Of a stretch of 64,000 bases of DNA, positions 1 through 9,815 are shown one piece after another. The notes beneath the pieces were generated by a model. That model saw only the letters and a program-made list of their open reading frames with translations. It was not told where the DNA came from and searched no databases. The stretch comes from Bin25 sp965221765 (GTDB lineage Bacteria > Bacteroidota > Bacteroidia > Flavobacteriales > Flavobacteriaceae): positions 558,001 to 622,000 of the forward strand of contig OZ244911.1 in the NCBI GenBank assembly GCA_965221765.1. Reading direction: 5' to 3'. Position numbers and translations under genes: made by a program. How positions within the stretch are numbered: position 1 is the stretch's first letter; each line of letters starts with the position of its first letter.

Positions 1-544
1 GGATGAATCCACCGAAGATAAAAGCACCATACTTTATAATGATCAAGAACTCCGAACCATCGCTAATAAAAATCTCGGAGATCGATACCTTTATGGAGCG
101 ACTTTTGATACTAGGATTACTTTATTTAAACATTTAGATCTTCTTTCTAGTTTAACCTATACCGAAAGCATTAAACATGATACCTACGGTCCTTTACCAT
201 CTATTTCTCCTTTATTTGGTTCTACCAAGTTGGAATTCCATCATCATAAGTTTCGAGCTTTTTTAGGGCTTGAATTTAGTGATGCCAAAAGTCCTAAAGA
301 TTACAGTATAGGAGGCGAAGATGGTCTTGAAGAAACTCCTCGAAATTTAGGTGATGGAAAATACTCATACCATGGAACTCCTTCATGGATGACGCTTAAT
401 TTTAATAGTCAAGTTCAAATTACCAAAAAGGCCATCATCAAACTAGGATTTGAAAATATTTTTGATATTCACTACAAGCCCTTTGCTTCAGGAATTTCTT
501 CCCCCGGTCGAAACTTTAAAATCGGATTACACTACCAATTTTGA
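1..544 (+). CDS. TonB-dependent receptor, C-terminal part (5' truncated by window edge)
   Basis: The reading frame is open from base 2 to a TGA at 542-544, so the gene starts before the window. About 180 residues are visible. They are rich in alternating aromatic and hydrophobic strands, including GATFDTRITLF, LLSSLTYTES and the terminal GRNFKIGLHYQF. The last residue is Phe preceded by alternating residues, the usual outer-membrane beta-barrel C-terminal signature. The segment KLGFENIFDIHYKPFASG matches the conserved last strands of TonB-dependent receptors, where an N(L/I)FD turn is followed by an aromatic strand. The substrate cannot be inferred without the plug. The downstream DNA is decayed, so no operon partner is seen on this side. 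Confidence 0.8.
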   Translation, partial: DESTEDKSTILYNDQELRTIANKNLGDRYLYGATFDTRITLFKHLDLLSSLTYTESIKHDTYGPLPSISPLFGSTKLEFHHHKFRAFLGLEFSDAKSPKDYSIGGEDGLEETPRNLGDGKYSYHGTPSWMTLNFNSQVQITKKAIIKLGFENIFDIHYKPFASGISSPGRNFKIGLHYQF

Positions 545-894
545 ACGAGGCTCCAGGCAATTTATACCAATTGGTTTTCTGTATTTTAGGTACTTGATTT
601 TCCCGGATTTCCTTTTATAGAAAGTAACTACAGTGTAAACAACAAAAATTATTTCATGACTTTAAAAAGTAATCTAAACCGCAACTTAGTATTAGGAATC
701 TGTTTAGATTAGGAAACCTAACTTCAAAAAGAATTACTTAATATGGTATGATTGAACTTAAATTAGACGTAACTATACTTACGTCTTTACAACACTTTAA
801 AAATCAGAGCAGTTAAATCTTAAGAAGAACCTCTACTCAAAACGAACTAAAACGCACAAAGCATATATCAAGGACTACTTGTTGAAATAATATA
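545..894. other. Gene-free stretch after the receptor
   Basis: About 350 bases with stops in all frames and no recognisable protein, RNA or hairpin terminator. It is AT-rich and probably decayed spacer. Confidence 0.5.
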
Positions 895-2049
895 ATGATG
901 TCAAGAATCGATGTTTCTCTAGATTTGCTTCGTTGGACGATTAAACGAAATAACCTTCAAATAGGCGATTATCTAAAAAACCGCTGCAACTCTTTCATTG
1001 GATTCATGGTGAAAAATCACTGATTTTCAAGCAGTTGAAAAAGTTTGCCAAACAAACCTATACGCCACTATGATACTTTTTTCTATCGGAAGTTCCAAAA
1101 GAAAAAACTTCCATTTTATATTATCGTACAATATCTAAATCATCCCATCAGAAGATAAGCCTTCATCTTAGAAGCCCGATTTATGAGATGTAAAGAAGGC
1201 AAGATTGGTTGTCTGAACGATTCAAAGTAATAGACGCTGGAGCTTTAGATCTTGTTGGAACTGCTTGTTTAACAGATAATCCGGAATCTGTAGAAAAAAA
1301 TAGAAACCAACTGAGCATCAATCAAGATTGGCTACAATCGATTAGCTCAATAGAAAAGGCTGTGTGAAAGTTTCGATCAAAAATTGAAGATTTAAGAATC
1401 ATGGCTGTGATTAATGATGTGGTAGGAAGTAATCATAATCGTAAACTGAGAGTTGAAGAATTCCGTGGGTTTGCGTTAGTGGATAATTATGACCCTCTCA
1501 TATTCGTTAACGGGGCCGACTCAAAATCAGCCCAAATGTTTATCCTAGCTCATGAACTAGCCCATAGTTGGCTTGGCGAAGAGGGAAAATCTCAGGGTTT
1601 AAGTTTTTATCCTCTAATCATTCAACTATAGGACAATGATGCAACAAAGTTGCACCTGAGCTATTGGTGGTAAAAAATCATTTCAAAGAAGATTGAAATA
1701 AAAGTTCTCAATTCCCTAATCGATACAAAAACATAGCCAATAAATTCAAAGTAAGTCCCATCGTTATTGGTCTCAGAGCATTGGAGTGTGAATTCATAAG
1801 TAAAAAGGAATATTTAGAATTTCATGAAAATTATTCTAGTCTTAGCAAATCCAATAAGACAAAATCAAAGGGTAGTGGAATTATTATAAGAATCTGAATT
1901 TTAAGGTAGGGAAATTATTTGCCACTGAGCTTGCCATCGCAACAAGGGAAGGGTGGTTAGGATATCAAAAAGCATTCGATTTAATGGGAGAAAAAAGAGA
2001 TGTTTTTAAAAATTATTCCGAAGAGGAGTTAGGAATCCCTTTTCAATAA
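895..2049 (+). pseudogene. Decayed ImmA/IrrE-family metallo-endopeptidase (XRE/antitoxin-like)
   Basis: Fragments in different frames line up in order with the ImmA/IrrE family that pairs with DUF4411. The N-terminus is MSRIDVSLDLLRWTIKR. Next comes HGEKSLIFKQLEKFAKQTYT, read with a frame change near 1010. The zinc-protease core is open only from 1401 to 1631, with EEFRGFALVDNYDPLIFVNG and the HExxH motif in AHELAHSWLGE. The C-terminal part is KLFATELAIATREGWLGY up to TAA at 2047-2049. Stops and frameshifts interrupt it near 1020, 1140, 1365 and 1630, so no full-length product is possible. Its last base overlaps the ATG of the next decayed gene (TAATG), as in an intact coupled pair. The family call rests on the HExxH core and the surrounding conserved residues. 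Confidence 0.75.
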
Positions 2050-2544
2050 TGATACATCAAAAATATTTGTTGGATACAGACGTTTTTGTAAGCGCAGTGA
2101 ATAGTTATTACTCGTTTCACATTTATCCTATATTTTGAAGTAGTATAATATTTTAGTGAAAAGGGGAGCCTTTCCAGCATCGATTTAGTCGGGCGAGAAA
2201 TAACATCAGAAGATGTAGTTCAATGGATAAAAGACAAGGTTCCATATCATTTTTTCATTGATATTTCAAAACATAATACACTTTGGCAAGCACATGATGA
2301 ATGATATCAAAACGACAACACCATATAGAAATAGCGCGCCATTGATAAGTTTTTTAATAGAGCAGATGTTTGGTTAATAGCAGTAACTAAAGTTCTAGGA
2401 TATCAAGTGATTACAAACGAAGTTCGTGCTCCGAATTCAAAAAAAGATATAAAAACTCTAGATCTCTGAGAGAGATACAATGTTGATTATGGGAATACTT
2501 TTAATCTGCTCAAAGATCTAAATATCTGTTTCGATGAATTCTAA
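2049..2544 (+). pseudogene. Decayed DUF4411 (PIN-like) protein, partner of the ImmA-like gene
   Basis: The start reads MIHQKYLLDTDVFVSAVNS, the first acidic strand of the PIN-like DUF4411 family, and then hits stops near 2135. Later fragments FFNRADVWLIAVTKVLGYQ and VITNEVRAP match the conserved second half, where A-D-x-W-L-I-A is followed by a valine-rich strand and T-x-E. The end is DLNICFDEF followed by TAA. There are several in-frame stops (for example near 2305, 2325 and 2468), so the gene is dead. ImmA/IrrE plus DUF4411 is a recurrent two-gene module in bacteria, probably of toxin-antitoxin type. Both halves have decayed here. Confidence 0.7.
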
Positions 2545-2798
2545 AAGTGAGGATTGCTCATAATGTACGGTTTTGTAATCCTAAAATACAATGTTTGAGA
2601 TTATAATGGATATAGCATTTTCTAGAACACAGACCAATTACTGATTGGGCTGTTGATTGATGACTTGTGTATTTGATTTCTAAATTTACTTATCTAAGTC
2701 CACTCATTTTTTCGTGATCAGATAATTCACCAAGAAGGTTAGGTTGAGTAAAATATAGGGTACAAGTTTGCTTATTTTCGCATTCCTAAATTTAGAAA

Positions 2799-5700
2799 AT
2801 GTCTCAGTTTCCTGAATATGATGATTTGGATCTTGGGAAGGTTGCCAATCAGGTACTGAAATCATGGGACATTGAAAAAGTCTTTCAAAAAAGCATCGAT
2901 TCCAAGAAGAATTCTCCTTCATATGTATTCTATGAAGGCCCCCCTTCAGCCAATGGAATGCCCGGTATTCATCATGTGATGGCTCGGACCATTAAAGACC
3001 TTTTTTGTCGATACAAAACCCAAAAAGGATTCAAGGTTGAACGTAAAGCTGGCTGGGATACTCATGGGTTACCCGTTGAACTACAGGTTGAAAAACAATT
3101 AGGGATTACTAAAGAAGACATTGGTAAAAAAATTTCTGTTCAACAATACAATCAAGAATGTCAAAAAGCAGTGATGCGTTATACCGATGCATGGAACCAA
3201 TTGACCAAGCATATTGGGTTTTGGGTCGATATGGAAAATCCATACATCACCTACCAGCCAAAATATATTGAATCCGTTTGGTGGCTACTACAACAGATTT
3301 ACAATCAGGGATTGCTCTATAAAAGTTATACTATCCAGCCTTATTCTCCTATGGCTGGTACAGGCTTATCAACGCATGAATTAAATCAACCCGATGCTTA
3401 TAAACCAATAAAAGATGTTTCAATTACAGCACAGTTTAAAGCGGTTGATGCGAGTCTACCCAACGTTTTAAGAGATTCGGTGCCCTTGTATTTTTTAGCT
3501 TGGACGACCACCCCATGGACGCTCCCTTCCAATACCGCTTTAACGGTAGGTCCCAAAATCAAGTATAACATTGTCTTGACATATAATCAATATACTTTTA
3601 AAAAAATACGAATTATTTATGCTTCAGGATTACAAAATAAGCTGTTGAAAACCCCCTACTATGAATTACAAAATATCGAAGACTTCAATGCTCTTAAACC
3701 AAGTAAAAAAGGCCTTCCCTATGTAAAATTAAACCAAATAGTTGGGGCCGATTTAATGGGCATTCGTTATCATAAATTATGGAAGGAAGGGCCGGAACCG
3801 GCTCAAAATCCCGAAAACGCATATAGAATCATCAGTGGCGATTTTGTAACCACCCAAGAAGGATCAGGAATTGTTCATACAGCCCCAACATTTGGTGTTG
3901 ATGACATGAAAGTAGCTCAACAAGCATCCCCCTCTGTTCCCGCACTTTTGGTTAGAGATAAAAATAATGAACTAGTTCCTTTGGTGGATTTAAAAGGGCG
4001 TTTTGTTTCTCAAATGGGCTCTTTGTCAGGTAAATTCGTTAAACATCAATTTTACAGAGAAGGACAAGAACCAGAAAAATCGGTAGATACTGAAATAGCC
4101 ATTGTATTAAAACAAGATAACCGAGCTTTTTGGGTTGAAAAATATAGCCACTCATATCCTCATTGTTGGCGAACGGATAAACCAATACTTTATTATCCCT
4201 TAAATTCATGGTTTATTAAGGTTTCTTCTATTAGAGAAAAAATGGTTTCCTTAAATCAGCAAATTAATTGGAAACCAAAAGCAACAGGTCAAAAGCGCTT
4301 TGCCAATTGGTTGGCAAATGCTAGTGATTGGAATTTATCAAGATCTCGATTTTGGGGAACCCCCCTGCCCATATGGAGAACTAAAGACCAGAAAGAAACC
4401 AAAGTCATCGGCTCCCTATCGGAATTGATTGATGGCATTGAATTTTCAATCAAAAAAGGGCTTATGAATTCTAATCCATTTGCTGATTTTAAAGTAGGCG
4501 ACTATTCAAAAGAAAACTATGATAAGATCGATTTTCATAGTCATGTGGTCGATCAAATTATTCTTTCGACAGATGATGGGTTGCCAATGTATCGAGAATC
4601 CGATTTAATTGATGTATGGTTTGATTCCGGATCCATGCCTTATGCTCAATGGCATTATCCATTTGAAAATAAAAGTAAAATAGACCATAATGAATTTTAT
4701 CCCGCCGACTATATCGCAGAAGGGGTTGATCAAACTAGAGGATGGTTTTATACCCTCCATGCCATCGGAGCCCTAGTATTTGATCGTATTACCTATAAAA
4801 ATGTCGTTTCCAACGGTTTGATTCTAGACCCATTCGGTCGGAAAATGGCTAAAAAACTTGGAAACTCTGTGAATCCATTCGAAACCTTGGAGACCTATGG
4901 GCCTGATGCGTTGCGTTGGTATTTAATTTCTAACGCTAATCCTTGGGACGATTTTAGATTTAATGCCCAAGGCATTGATCAAATCAGAAAAAAGTTTTTC
5001 CATACGCTCTATAATATTTATTCCTTTTTTGTCATTTATGCTAATATTGATAGGTATCAAGGTAAGCATTGTAATATCCATCAAAAAAACATTACCGAAT
5101 TAGATGCTTGGATTCTTTCAGAGCTCAATTCTTTGATTGATCGGGTCGATTGTTATTTTGAAGATTATGAACCCACCAAAGCGGCCCGAGAAATCTCTGA
5201 TTTTGTATTAGAAAAACTCAGCAATTGGTATGTTAGACTATCGAGAAGACGATTTTGGAAAGATAAATTTACCAAAGACAAACAATCGGCTTACGGCGTA
5301 TTGCATCATTGTTTGATTACTATTGCCAAACTAAGTGCTCCCATTGCCCCATTCTATATGGATCGTCTCTATTGTGATTTGGTCATCAATCAAAAAAATA
5401 AAGCAATTTCGGTTCATCTTGATTCATTTCCCAAAGCCAATCCAATATTTATTGATAAACCATTGGAGGAGAAAATCAATTTAGCAAGAACCATCACTTC
5501 TTTGGCACTATCCCTGAGAAAAACACACCAAATAAAAGTGCGTCAGCCACTTCAAAAATTATTGATTCCTATTGTTGATCATAATCACAAAAAACTAATG
5601 AACTCCATTGTTGATCAAATCAAAGCAGAAATCAATGTCAAAGAGGTTGAACTCATCGATGGCAATCACCCCATTTTAGAAAAAGAACTAAAACCAAATT

Positions 5701-6206
5701 TTAAAACCCTTGGGCCAAAATATGGTTCTCAAGTTTCCAAAATCGCTAATCAAATTCAACAACTCAATCAAAATCAAATCTTAGAATTAGAATCCAAAGA
5801 ATCTATTTTTTTAGAAATCGACGGCAATCAAATTGAAGTGACACTCGATGATGTTGCCATAGAGTTTAGAGATATTCAAGGGTGGGAAGTCATTCAGAAT
5901 GACGGGATTATCTTGAGTTTGGATATGAGAATAAATCAACAATTAAAATTTGAAGGCATTGCAAGAGAGTTTGTTAATCGAGTTCAAAATCTTCGGAAAT
6001 CCCAAAAATTTGAAATCACTGATAGAATTGAAATATTTTTGGAAAAAAACAATTTTTTAGAAGAGGTCATTAACCAAAATTATGAGTACATTGTCAATGA
6101 AACTCTTGCGAAAAAATTAAGTTTTGAAATTAGTTTACAAAATGCCCACAAGATTTCAATTGACCAATATGAAATTAATTTAATGATTAAAAGAACTGCA
6201 TTATGA
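2799..6206 (+). CDS. ileS: Isoleucine--tRNA ligase
   Basis: A class Ia aminoacyl-tRNA synthetase of 1135 residues that charges tRNA-Ile and edits valine in the cytosol. The ATP-binding HIGH-type signature is PPSANGMPGIHH (about residues 49-60). The KMSKS-type loop reads KMAKKLGN at about 682-689, a conservative Ser-to-Ala change from the usual KMSKR. The editing (CP1) domain lies between them and contains GRFVSQMGSLSGKFV and TQEGSGIVHTAPTFG-type segments. WNLSRSRFWGTPLPIWR and the GVDQTRGWFYTLHA motif are typical of IleS. The C-terminal anticodon-binding helices begin near residue 770. The length suits the long IleS form of Bacteroidota. The stop overlaps the next ATG by four bases (ATGA), so ileS and the dksA-like gene are probably translationally coupled. 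Confidence 0.97.
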   Translation: MSQFPEYDDLDLGKVANQVLKSWDIEKVFQKSIDSKKNSPSYVFYEGPPSANGMPGIHHVMARTIKDLFCRYKTQKGFKVERKAGWDTHGLPVELQVEKQLGITKEDIGKKISVQQYNQECQKAVMRYTDAWNQLTKHIGFWVDMENPYITYQPKYIESVWWLLQQIYNQGLLYKSYTIQPYSPMAGTGLSTHELNQPDAYKPIKDVSITAQFKAVDASLPNVLRDSVPLYFLAWTTTPWTLPSNTALTVGPKIKYNIVLTYNQYTFKKIRIIYASGLQNKLLKTPYYELQNIEDFNALKPSKKGLPYVKLNQIVGADLMGIRYHKLWKEGPEPAQNPENAYRIISGDFVTTQEGSGIVHTAPTFGVDDMKVAQQASPSVPALLVRDKNNELVPLVDLKGRFVSQMGSLSGKFVKHQFYREGQEPEKSVDTEIAIVLKQDNRAFWVEKYSHSYPHCWRTDKPILYYPLNSWFIKVSSIREKMVSLNQQINWKPKATGQKRFANWLANASDWNLSRSRFWGTPLPIWRTKDQKETKVIGSLSELIDGIEFSIKKGLMNSNPFADFKVGDYSKENYDKIDFHSHVVDQIILSTDDGLPMYRESDLIDVWFDSGSMPYAQWHYPFENKSKIDHNEFYPADYIAEGVDQTRGWFYTLHAIGALVFDRITYKNVVSNGLILDPFGRKMAKKLGNSVNPFETLETYGPDALRWYLISNANPWDDFRFNAQGIDQIRKKFFHTLYNIYSFFVIYANIDRYQGKHCNIHQKNITELDAWILSELNSLIDRVDCYFEDYEPTKAAREISDFVLEKLSNWYVRLSRRRFWKDKFTKDKQSAYGVLHHCLITIAKLSAPIAPFYMDRLYCDLVINQKNKAISVHLDSFPKANPIFIDKPLEEKINLARTITSLALSLRKTHQIKVRQPLQKLLIPIVDHNHKKLMNSIVDQIKAEINVKEVELIDGNHPILEKELKPNFKTLGPKYGSQVSKIANQIQQLNQNQILELESKESIFLEIDGNQIEVTLDDVAIEFRDIQGWEVIQNDGIILSLDMRINQQLKFEGIAREFVNRVQNLRKSQKFEITDRIEIFLEKNNFLEEVINQNYEYIVNETLAKKLSFEISLQNAHKISIDQYEINLMIKRTAL

Positions 6207-6589
6207 GTACCATTGAAACAAAATTGAAATACTCTGATCAAGAATTAGAAGAGTTCAAAGAATTGATTGAAACCAAAATTCATAATGCTCAAAAAGAACT
6301 AGAATTTCTTAAAAGAGCGTTCATGAACGATAGCAATAATGGAACAGAAGATACCTCGCCTACTTTTAAAGCCTATGAAGAAGGTTCTACCACTTTATCT
6401 AAGGAAGCCAATGCTCAATTGGCCCTACGACAAGAAAAATTTATACGCGATTTAAAGAATGCCTTGGTGCGTATTGAAAATAAAACCTATGGCATTTGTA
6501 GAGTTACTGGGAAATTGATCAATCGAGAAAGGCTATTATTGGTTCCGCATGCTACTTTATCAATAGAAGCTAAAAAGAGAAAAAAATAA
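6203..6589 (+). CDS. DksA/TraR-family protein, zinc ligands mostly lost
   Basis: A 128-residue protein with a long N-terminal helical hairpin (about residues 8-90, rich in E, K and L) and a short C-terminal globular part, as in DksA/TraR regulators that enter the RNA polymerase secondary channel. The segment YGICRVTGKLI followed by RLLLVPHATLS is typical of the Bacteroidota DksA-like protein. Only one Cys is present in place of the four-Cys zinc finger, which is common for this clade-specific form and not clearly a defect. It overlaps ileS by 4 nt and precedes an exported protein and lspA, an order often seen in this phylum. The role in transcription is inferred from the family. Confidence 0.88.
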   Translation: MSTIETKLKYSDQELEEFKELIETKIHNAQKELEFLKRAFMNDSNNGTEDTSPTFKAYEEGSTTLSKEANAQLALRQEKFIRDLKNALVRIENKTYGICRVTGKLINRERLLLVPHATLSIEAKKRKK

Positions 6590-7197
6590 AAATAGCACTA
6601 CTTTTTATTTATTTGGGAATTGGATGTTCGTTATCTGGGCAGTCCATTTTCAGTAAGCAAATTTCTATCGATGACACCTCTCGTGCAGAGTTTCATTTGC
6701 CATGGGTTCATCAACTAGAAGTCATGGGTTCCGATGCTGCCACTGAAATTGAATTGACCTATGGTCGTTTTGGAGAGTATCAAGCTGCAAGTACGATTAC
6801 ATTTAATAAATCAAATGATATCTTAATTGCTCATGAAAAACCTAATCCAAATTTTGAATTTATCGGCGATAAATTAAGTGCTCATAAACTATATGCCACT
6901 ACAGCAAAACTTATAGTTCCTAGTGGATTAAATCTTCATATAATGGTTGGTCATTGTCAAGTAAATATCAAAGGAGATCTTGACCATATCCATCTTCAAT
7001 TAAAATCTGGATTTTGCTCATTCGAAGCCATGACGCTCAAGAGTTCTATAGAATCCATAGAGGCCAATATTTGTGTATCCAATGAATTAATCAATGTTAA
7101 TGCTTTCAGCAAACATGGACTAGTTTCAACCCATTATGATATAGGGTATGCATCCAATTTAGATATCGGGACTTCTTGGGGAGATGTCTTTCATTAA
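6586..7197 (+). CDS. Exported beta-rich protein of unknown function; start codon unclear
   Basis: The first conventional start in frame is TTG at 6613, but that would cut a signal peptide in half. The codons before it encode KIKIALLFIYLGIGCSLSG, a lysine-tipped hydrophobic stretch with a possible lipobox or signal peptidase site. No ATG, GTG or TTG precedes it before a stop at 6571. The best-placed initiator is ATA at 6586, which overlaps the dksA-like stop as ATAA. The mature part (about 180 residues) is a run of short beta strands (for example LHIMVGHCQVNIKGDL) that resembles DUF4097-type adhesin or auto-assembling repeats. The function is unknown. It lies between a dksA-like gene and lspA and probably shares their transcript. 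Confidence 0.6.
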   Translation: MKIALLFIYLGIGCSLSGQSIFSKQISIDDTSRAEFHLPWVHQLEVMGSDAATEIELTYGRFGEYQAASTITFNKSNDILIAHEKPNPNFEFIGDKLSAHKLYATTAKLIVPSGLNLHIMVGHCQVNIKGDLDHIHLQLKSGFCSFEAMTLKSSIESIEANICVSNELINVNAFSKHGLVSTHYDIGYASNLDIGTSWGDVFH

Positions 7198-7223
7198 GAA
7201 CTGTAAGTTTCTATTTTTAGCCC

Positions 7224-7922
7224 TTGACAAGAAAAGTTAACGTGATATTAAAAAAGGTAAGCATTCATTGGGTGGTATTGGTCATTTTGGGGGTTTTGCT
7301 ACTAGATCAGGGTCTCAAATTTTATATCAAACTCAATCACCCCATCAGCAGTTATCTCTCACCGTCGATTATCGATTGGGGATTTTTTAGAGTGTTATTT
7401 GTTGAGAATCCAGGGATGGCTCTTGGAACAAGAGTCAGTGATATCATTCCGATTGGAGATGAAGATACGGCTAAATTAATTCTCACTTTTTTTCGAATTA
7501 TTGTCATTACGGGGATTGGATTATGGTTATTTTTTAGAGTGATCCAAAAGCAATCTCGTTTATTAAAGTGGTCGGTGGCTTTGATTTTTGCGGGAGCCCT
7601 TGGAAATTTAATCGACTCTGTGTTTTATGGCATTGTTTTTTCACACAGCTATGGACAAGTCGCTGAATTTTTACCCCAACAAGGTTATGCCCCACTCTTT
7701 TTAGGACATGTGGTAGACTTTATACAATTCCCCTTGGTCACTTGGGTTTGGCCACAATGGGTTCCGTTTTTGGGAGGTGAATCCTACACCTTTTTTCAAT
7801 ATGTATTTAATATCGCCGATACAGCGATTAGCACAGGGGTATTGATGATTTTAGTTTTTAGTAAGCGCATTACTCGAGTGAATAACCCTCCAATGACAAC
7901 CGAAATCCAAGATGAATCTTGA
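7224..7922 (+). CDS. lspA: Lipoprotein signal peptidase (signal peptidase II)
   Basis: An inner-membrane aspartyl protease that removes signal peptides from prolipoproteins. Visible motifs are LLDQGLKFYIK near the N-terminus, VENPGMALG, GALGNLIDSVFYG, and the two catalytic segments HVVDFIQFP (Asp about 165) and FNIADTAIS (Asp about 199). Four membrane helices can be traced. It is about 232 residues rather than the ~160 of E. coli because of an insert of about 40 residues before HVVDF, which is usual in Bacteroidota. The start is TTG at 7224, directly after an in-frame stop at 7218. GTG at 7242 is an alternative. It is the last gene of the ileS cluster. Confidence 0.95.
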   Translation: MTRKVNVILKKVSIHWVVLVILGVLLLDQGLKFYIKLNHPISSYLSPSIIDWGFFRVLFVENPGMALGTRVSDIIPIGDEDTAKLILTFFRIIVITGIGLWLFFRVIQKQSRLLKWSVALIFAGALGNLIDSVFYGIVFSHSYGQVAEFLPQQGYAPLFLGHVVDFIQFPLVTWVWPQWVPFLGGESYTFFQYVFNIADTAISTGVLMILVFSKRITRVNNPPMTTEIQDES

Positions 7923-8149
7923 TTTTTAACTTGTATTTTGTAACCCGTCATAAACTACTTTTTTATTTAAAACGAGGTGAATTACAAAAAACTTTTTGTA
8001 CCGATTAATCATTCCCATTAACCAACAACAATCTATAAATTTCACTAGTAACTAGAATAATTACCATCTTCAAATAGGTGGGTAAAATCAATTTGTTCGA
8101 AACAAAAGCGTTAAGGGTTCATTTTTAGGCTCCAACTAACTTTCATTAA

Positions 8150-9100
8150 TCAGTTTTTAATTTTTTGAAGTACTTCTTGGATTTTTTCCTCGTTGGGAAA
8201 TCTTCCACATAGTGAACACAAAGTCTCTTAATTCAATAGAATAAGCCCCTTTTAACTGATTCCATGTATCTGCTATGTTCGAGAAAAATAGGACTCATTC
8301 GGATGTTTCGATAACCCTTGGTTATTGCTTTTATAGTTCTTCACATCCTTTTGGAGAACATCTAATAGTAGTTCTTCAAACGCATTAGAGTTGAAAAAGC
8401 CCTAATTTCAGAGTTTTGTAACATGAGACATAGGTCGTATACATGTCTTATTTTTTTCTTTAAGTGTATGATCGGATTGTCGACATAAGAAAAACGTACC
8501 AAACTCATTATTTTTTCACAGAGGGTTCTTTTTGGTTCAAGTACATTTAGTTTAGAAGGTTGTAATTCGTATTGTGCAATCAACTGAAGTTGTTTTTTAT
8601 CACTCATCATATCGTGCTCATAAGAACTAACCGTTTTTTAGGGTATATGAATTAAAGCTGCCGAGCCAAGAAGCTTCCACAATGATTTTGTCTCTAACTT
8701 GGCTAAAAGGACCATCAAAAGCTTTCTTATAGACGTGATCTGTTTTGCGGTTCATTCCTTTTTTTGAGTGATATCATCAACATCCACCTCGGGTAGATAC
8801 AAGCTTAGTATCTTACTGATGTGTCTTATTTTCTTCTTGAGTTGGTTAGGCATTTCATTTTCTTTCCTTAAATACAACCAAATCTATGTCTTCAGAAAAA
8901 CGATCAATTAAACCATAACATTTTGATGGTGAAGTTCCCCCTTTAAACACCGTTTCTTCACTTAGTTCACTATTAAAAATAAGTTTCAGAGCGTAAGTAA
9001 CCTAGTAATCTTTTTTCACATAAATATCAAGAATGTCTAATCTTTTGGCAGTCACGCGAATGGCACCTTTAAACAAATCGATATTGTTGTGTAGTTTCAT
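8150..9100 (-). pseudogene. Decayed AbiEii/AbiGii-family nucleotidyltransferase toxin
   Basis: Read on the minus strand from an ATG at 9100, the pieces follow the AbiEii order. MKLHNNIDLFKGAIRVTAKR is followed by a stop near 9005, then VFKGGTSPSKCYGLIDRFSED with the nucleotidyltransferase-type Gly-Gly-Thr-Ser and Asp-x-Asp signature, then KRTLCEKIMSLVRFSYVDNP, KIRHVYDLCLML, and a tail that ends in VLQKIKN. The longest intact frame is only 8362-8610. Several stops and frameshifts make it non-functional. AbiEii enzymes are type IV toxins of abortive-infection systems. The start overlaps the stop of the upstream DUF6088 gene by four bases (ATGA). Confidence 0.75.
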
Positions 9101-9815
9101 TTAATGCTCCAATTTTCTGCTTTAGTTAATACTTCATTCACTTTGGGAATATTGTAAGTACTGATGGGGTTTAACGTGAGACGTAACTTGTCTGTTAATT
9201 CACTATTTCCAATGGTTTCCAAAATAGATCCCAATAATGCCCTTGTATAGGGGGGTATTTTTAGCCAATCTCACAAGTTTTCCTTGATCTTCACTAGATA
9301 AGTTTTTTATTATTTCTAACATTCTCTTACATACTGATTGTATTGTAGCATCTAGTATTTTTTTATGTTGCGCAGAATGTCTACTATTTGTAGTAAGAAA
9401 ATATTCTCTCCGGTGATGATGTTTTTTTTGATGAATGGATATGGTATAGCGACCCCTTGTAAATGCTGGGCGCACATCATTTTTACCAATTTGAATCGTA
9501 TTGGGGATTTGTGTTGTTAAACTAAGAGCGTTATAAGTACTAGTTCCTATTAAATAACCAATTTCCCGTCTTTTTGCAAAAGGTCTTTTACAATCTGCGT
9601 TTGCTCTGGATCTAGAGTGCCGAAAATGGTGGTTTTCGGTTTATAGTATTTTCTTTTTGAGAGTTTTTCGATTTTTCTTGATTTTACTAAGTCTGTTCAA
9701 CACTTTGATAATAGCCTCCCTATTATTCACATTGGGTTTAAAATTCTTATAAGTGAAAAATACCCTTTTGGAAATCTCTTTATATTATCCTTTATAAATA
9801 GGGTGGTTTTCAATT
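9097..9815 (-). pseudogene. Decayed DUF6088 (AbiEi-like) antitoxin/regulator
   Basis: On the minus strand, fragments match the DUF6088 family that precedes AbiEii toxins. They are KEISKRVFFTYKNF, REAIIKVLNRLSK, KYYKPKTTIFGTLDPEQTQ, VGYLIGTSTYNALSLTTQIP, then IQIGKNDVRPAFTRGRYTIS, and a C-terminal part that ends in KAENWSIK. They lie in at least three frames, with breaks near 9640, 9545 and 9420. DUF6088 proteins have an N-terminal winged-helix domain and an AbiEi-like C-terminal domain and act as repressor/antitoxin. The 5' end is approximate because no good ATG remains. Decay of both genes together indicates loss of the whole module. Confidence 0.7.

Noticed and set aside
4842..4865. KMAKK instead of KMSKR in IleS as loss of function
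   Set aside because: The rest of the enzyme is intact, and Ser-to-Ala in this loop is tolerated in the family. I treat it as a variant.
6203..6589. Single Cys in the DksA-like protein as a degenerated gene
   Set aside because: The Bacteroidota DksA-like family commonly shows the YGICRVTGK form without a full zinc finger, and the reading frame is intact.
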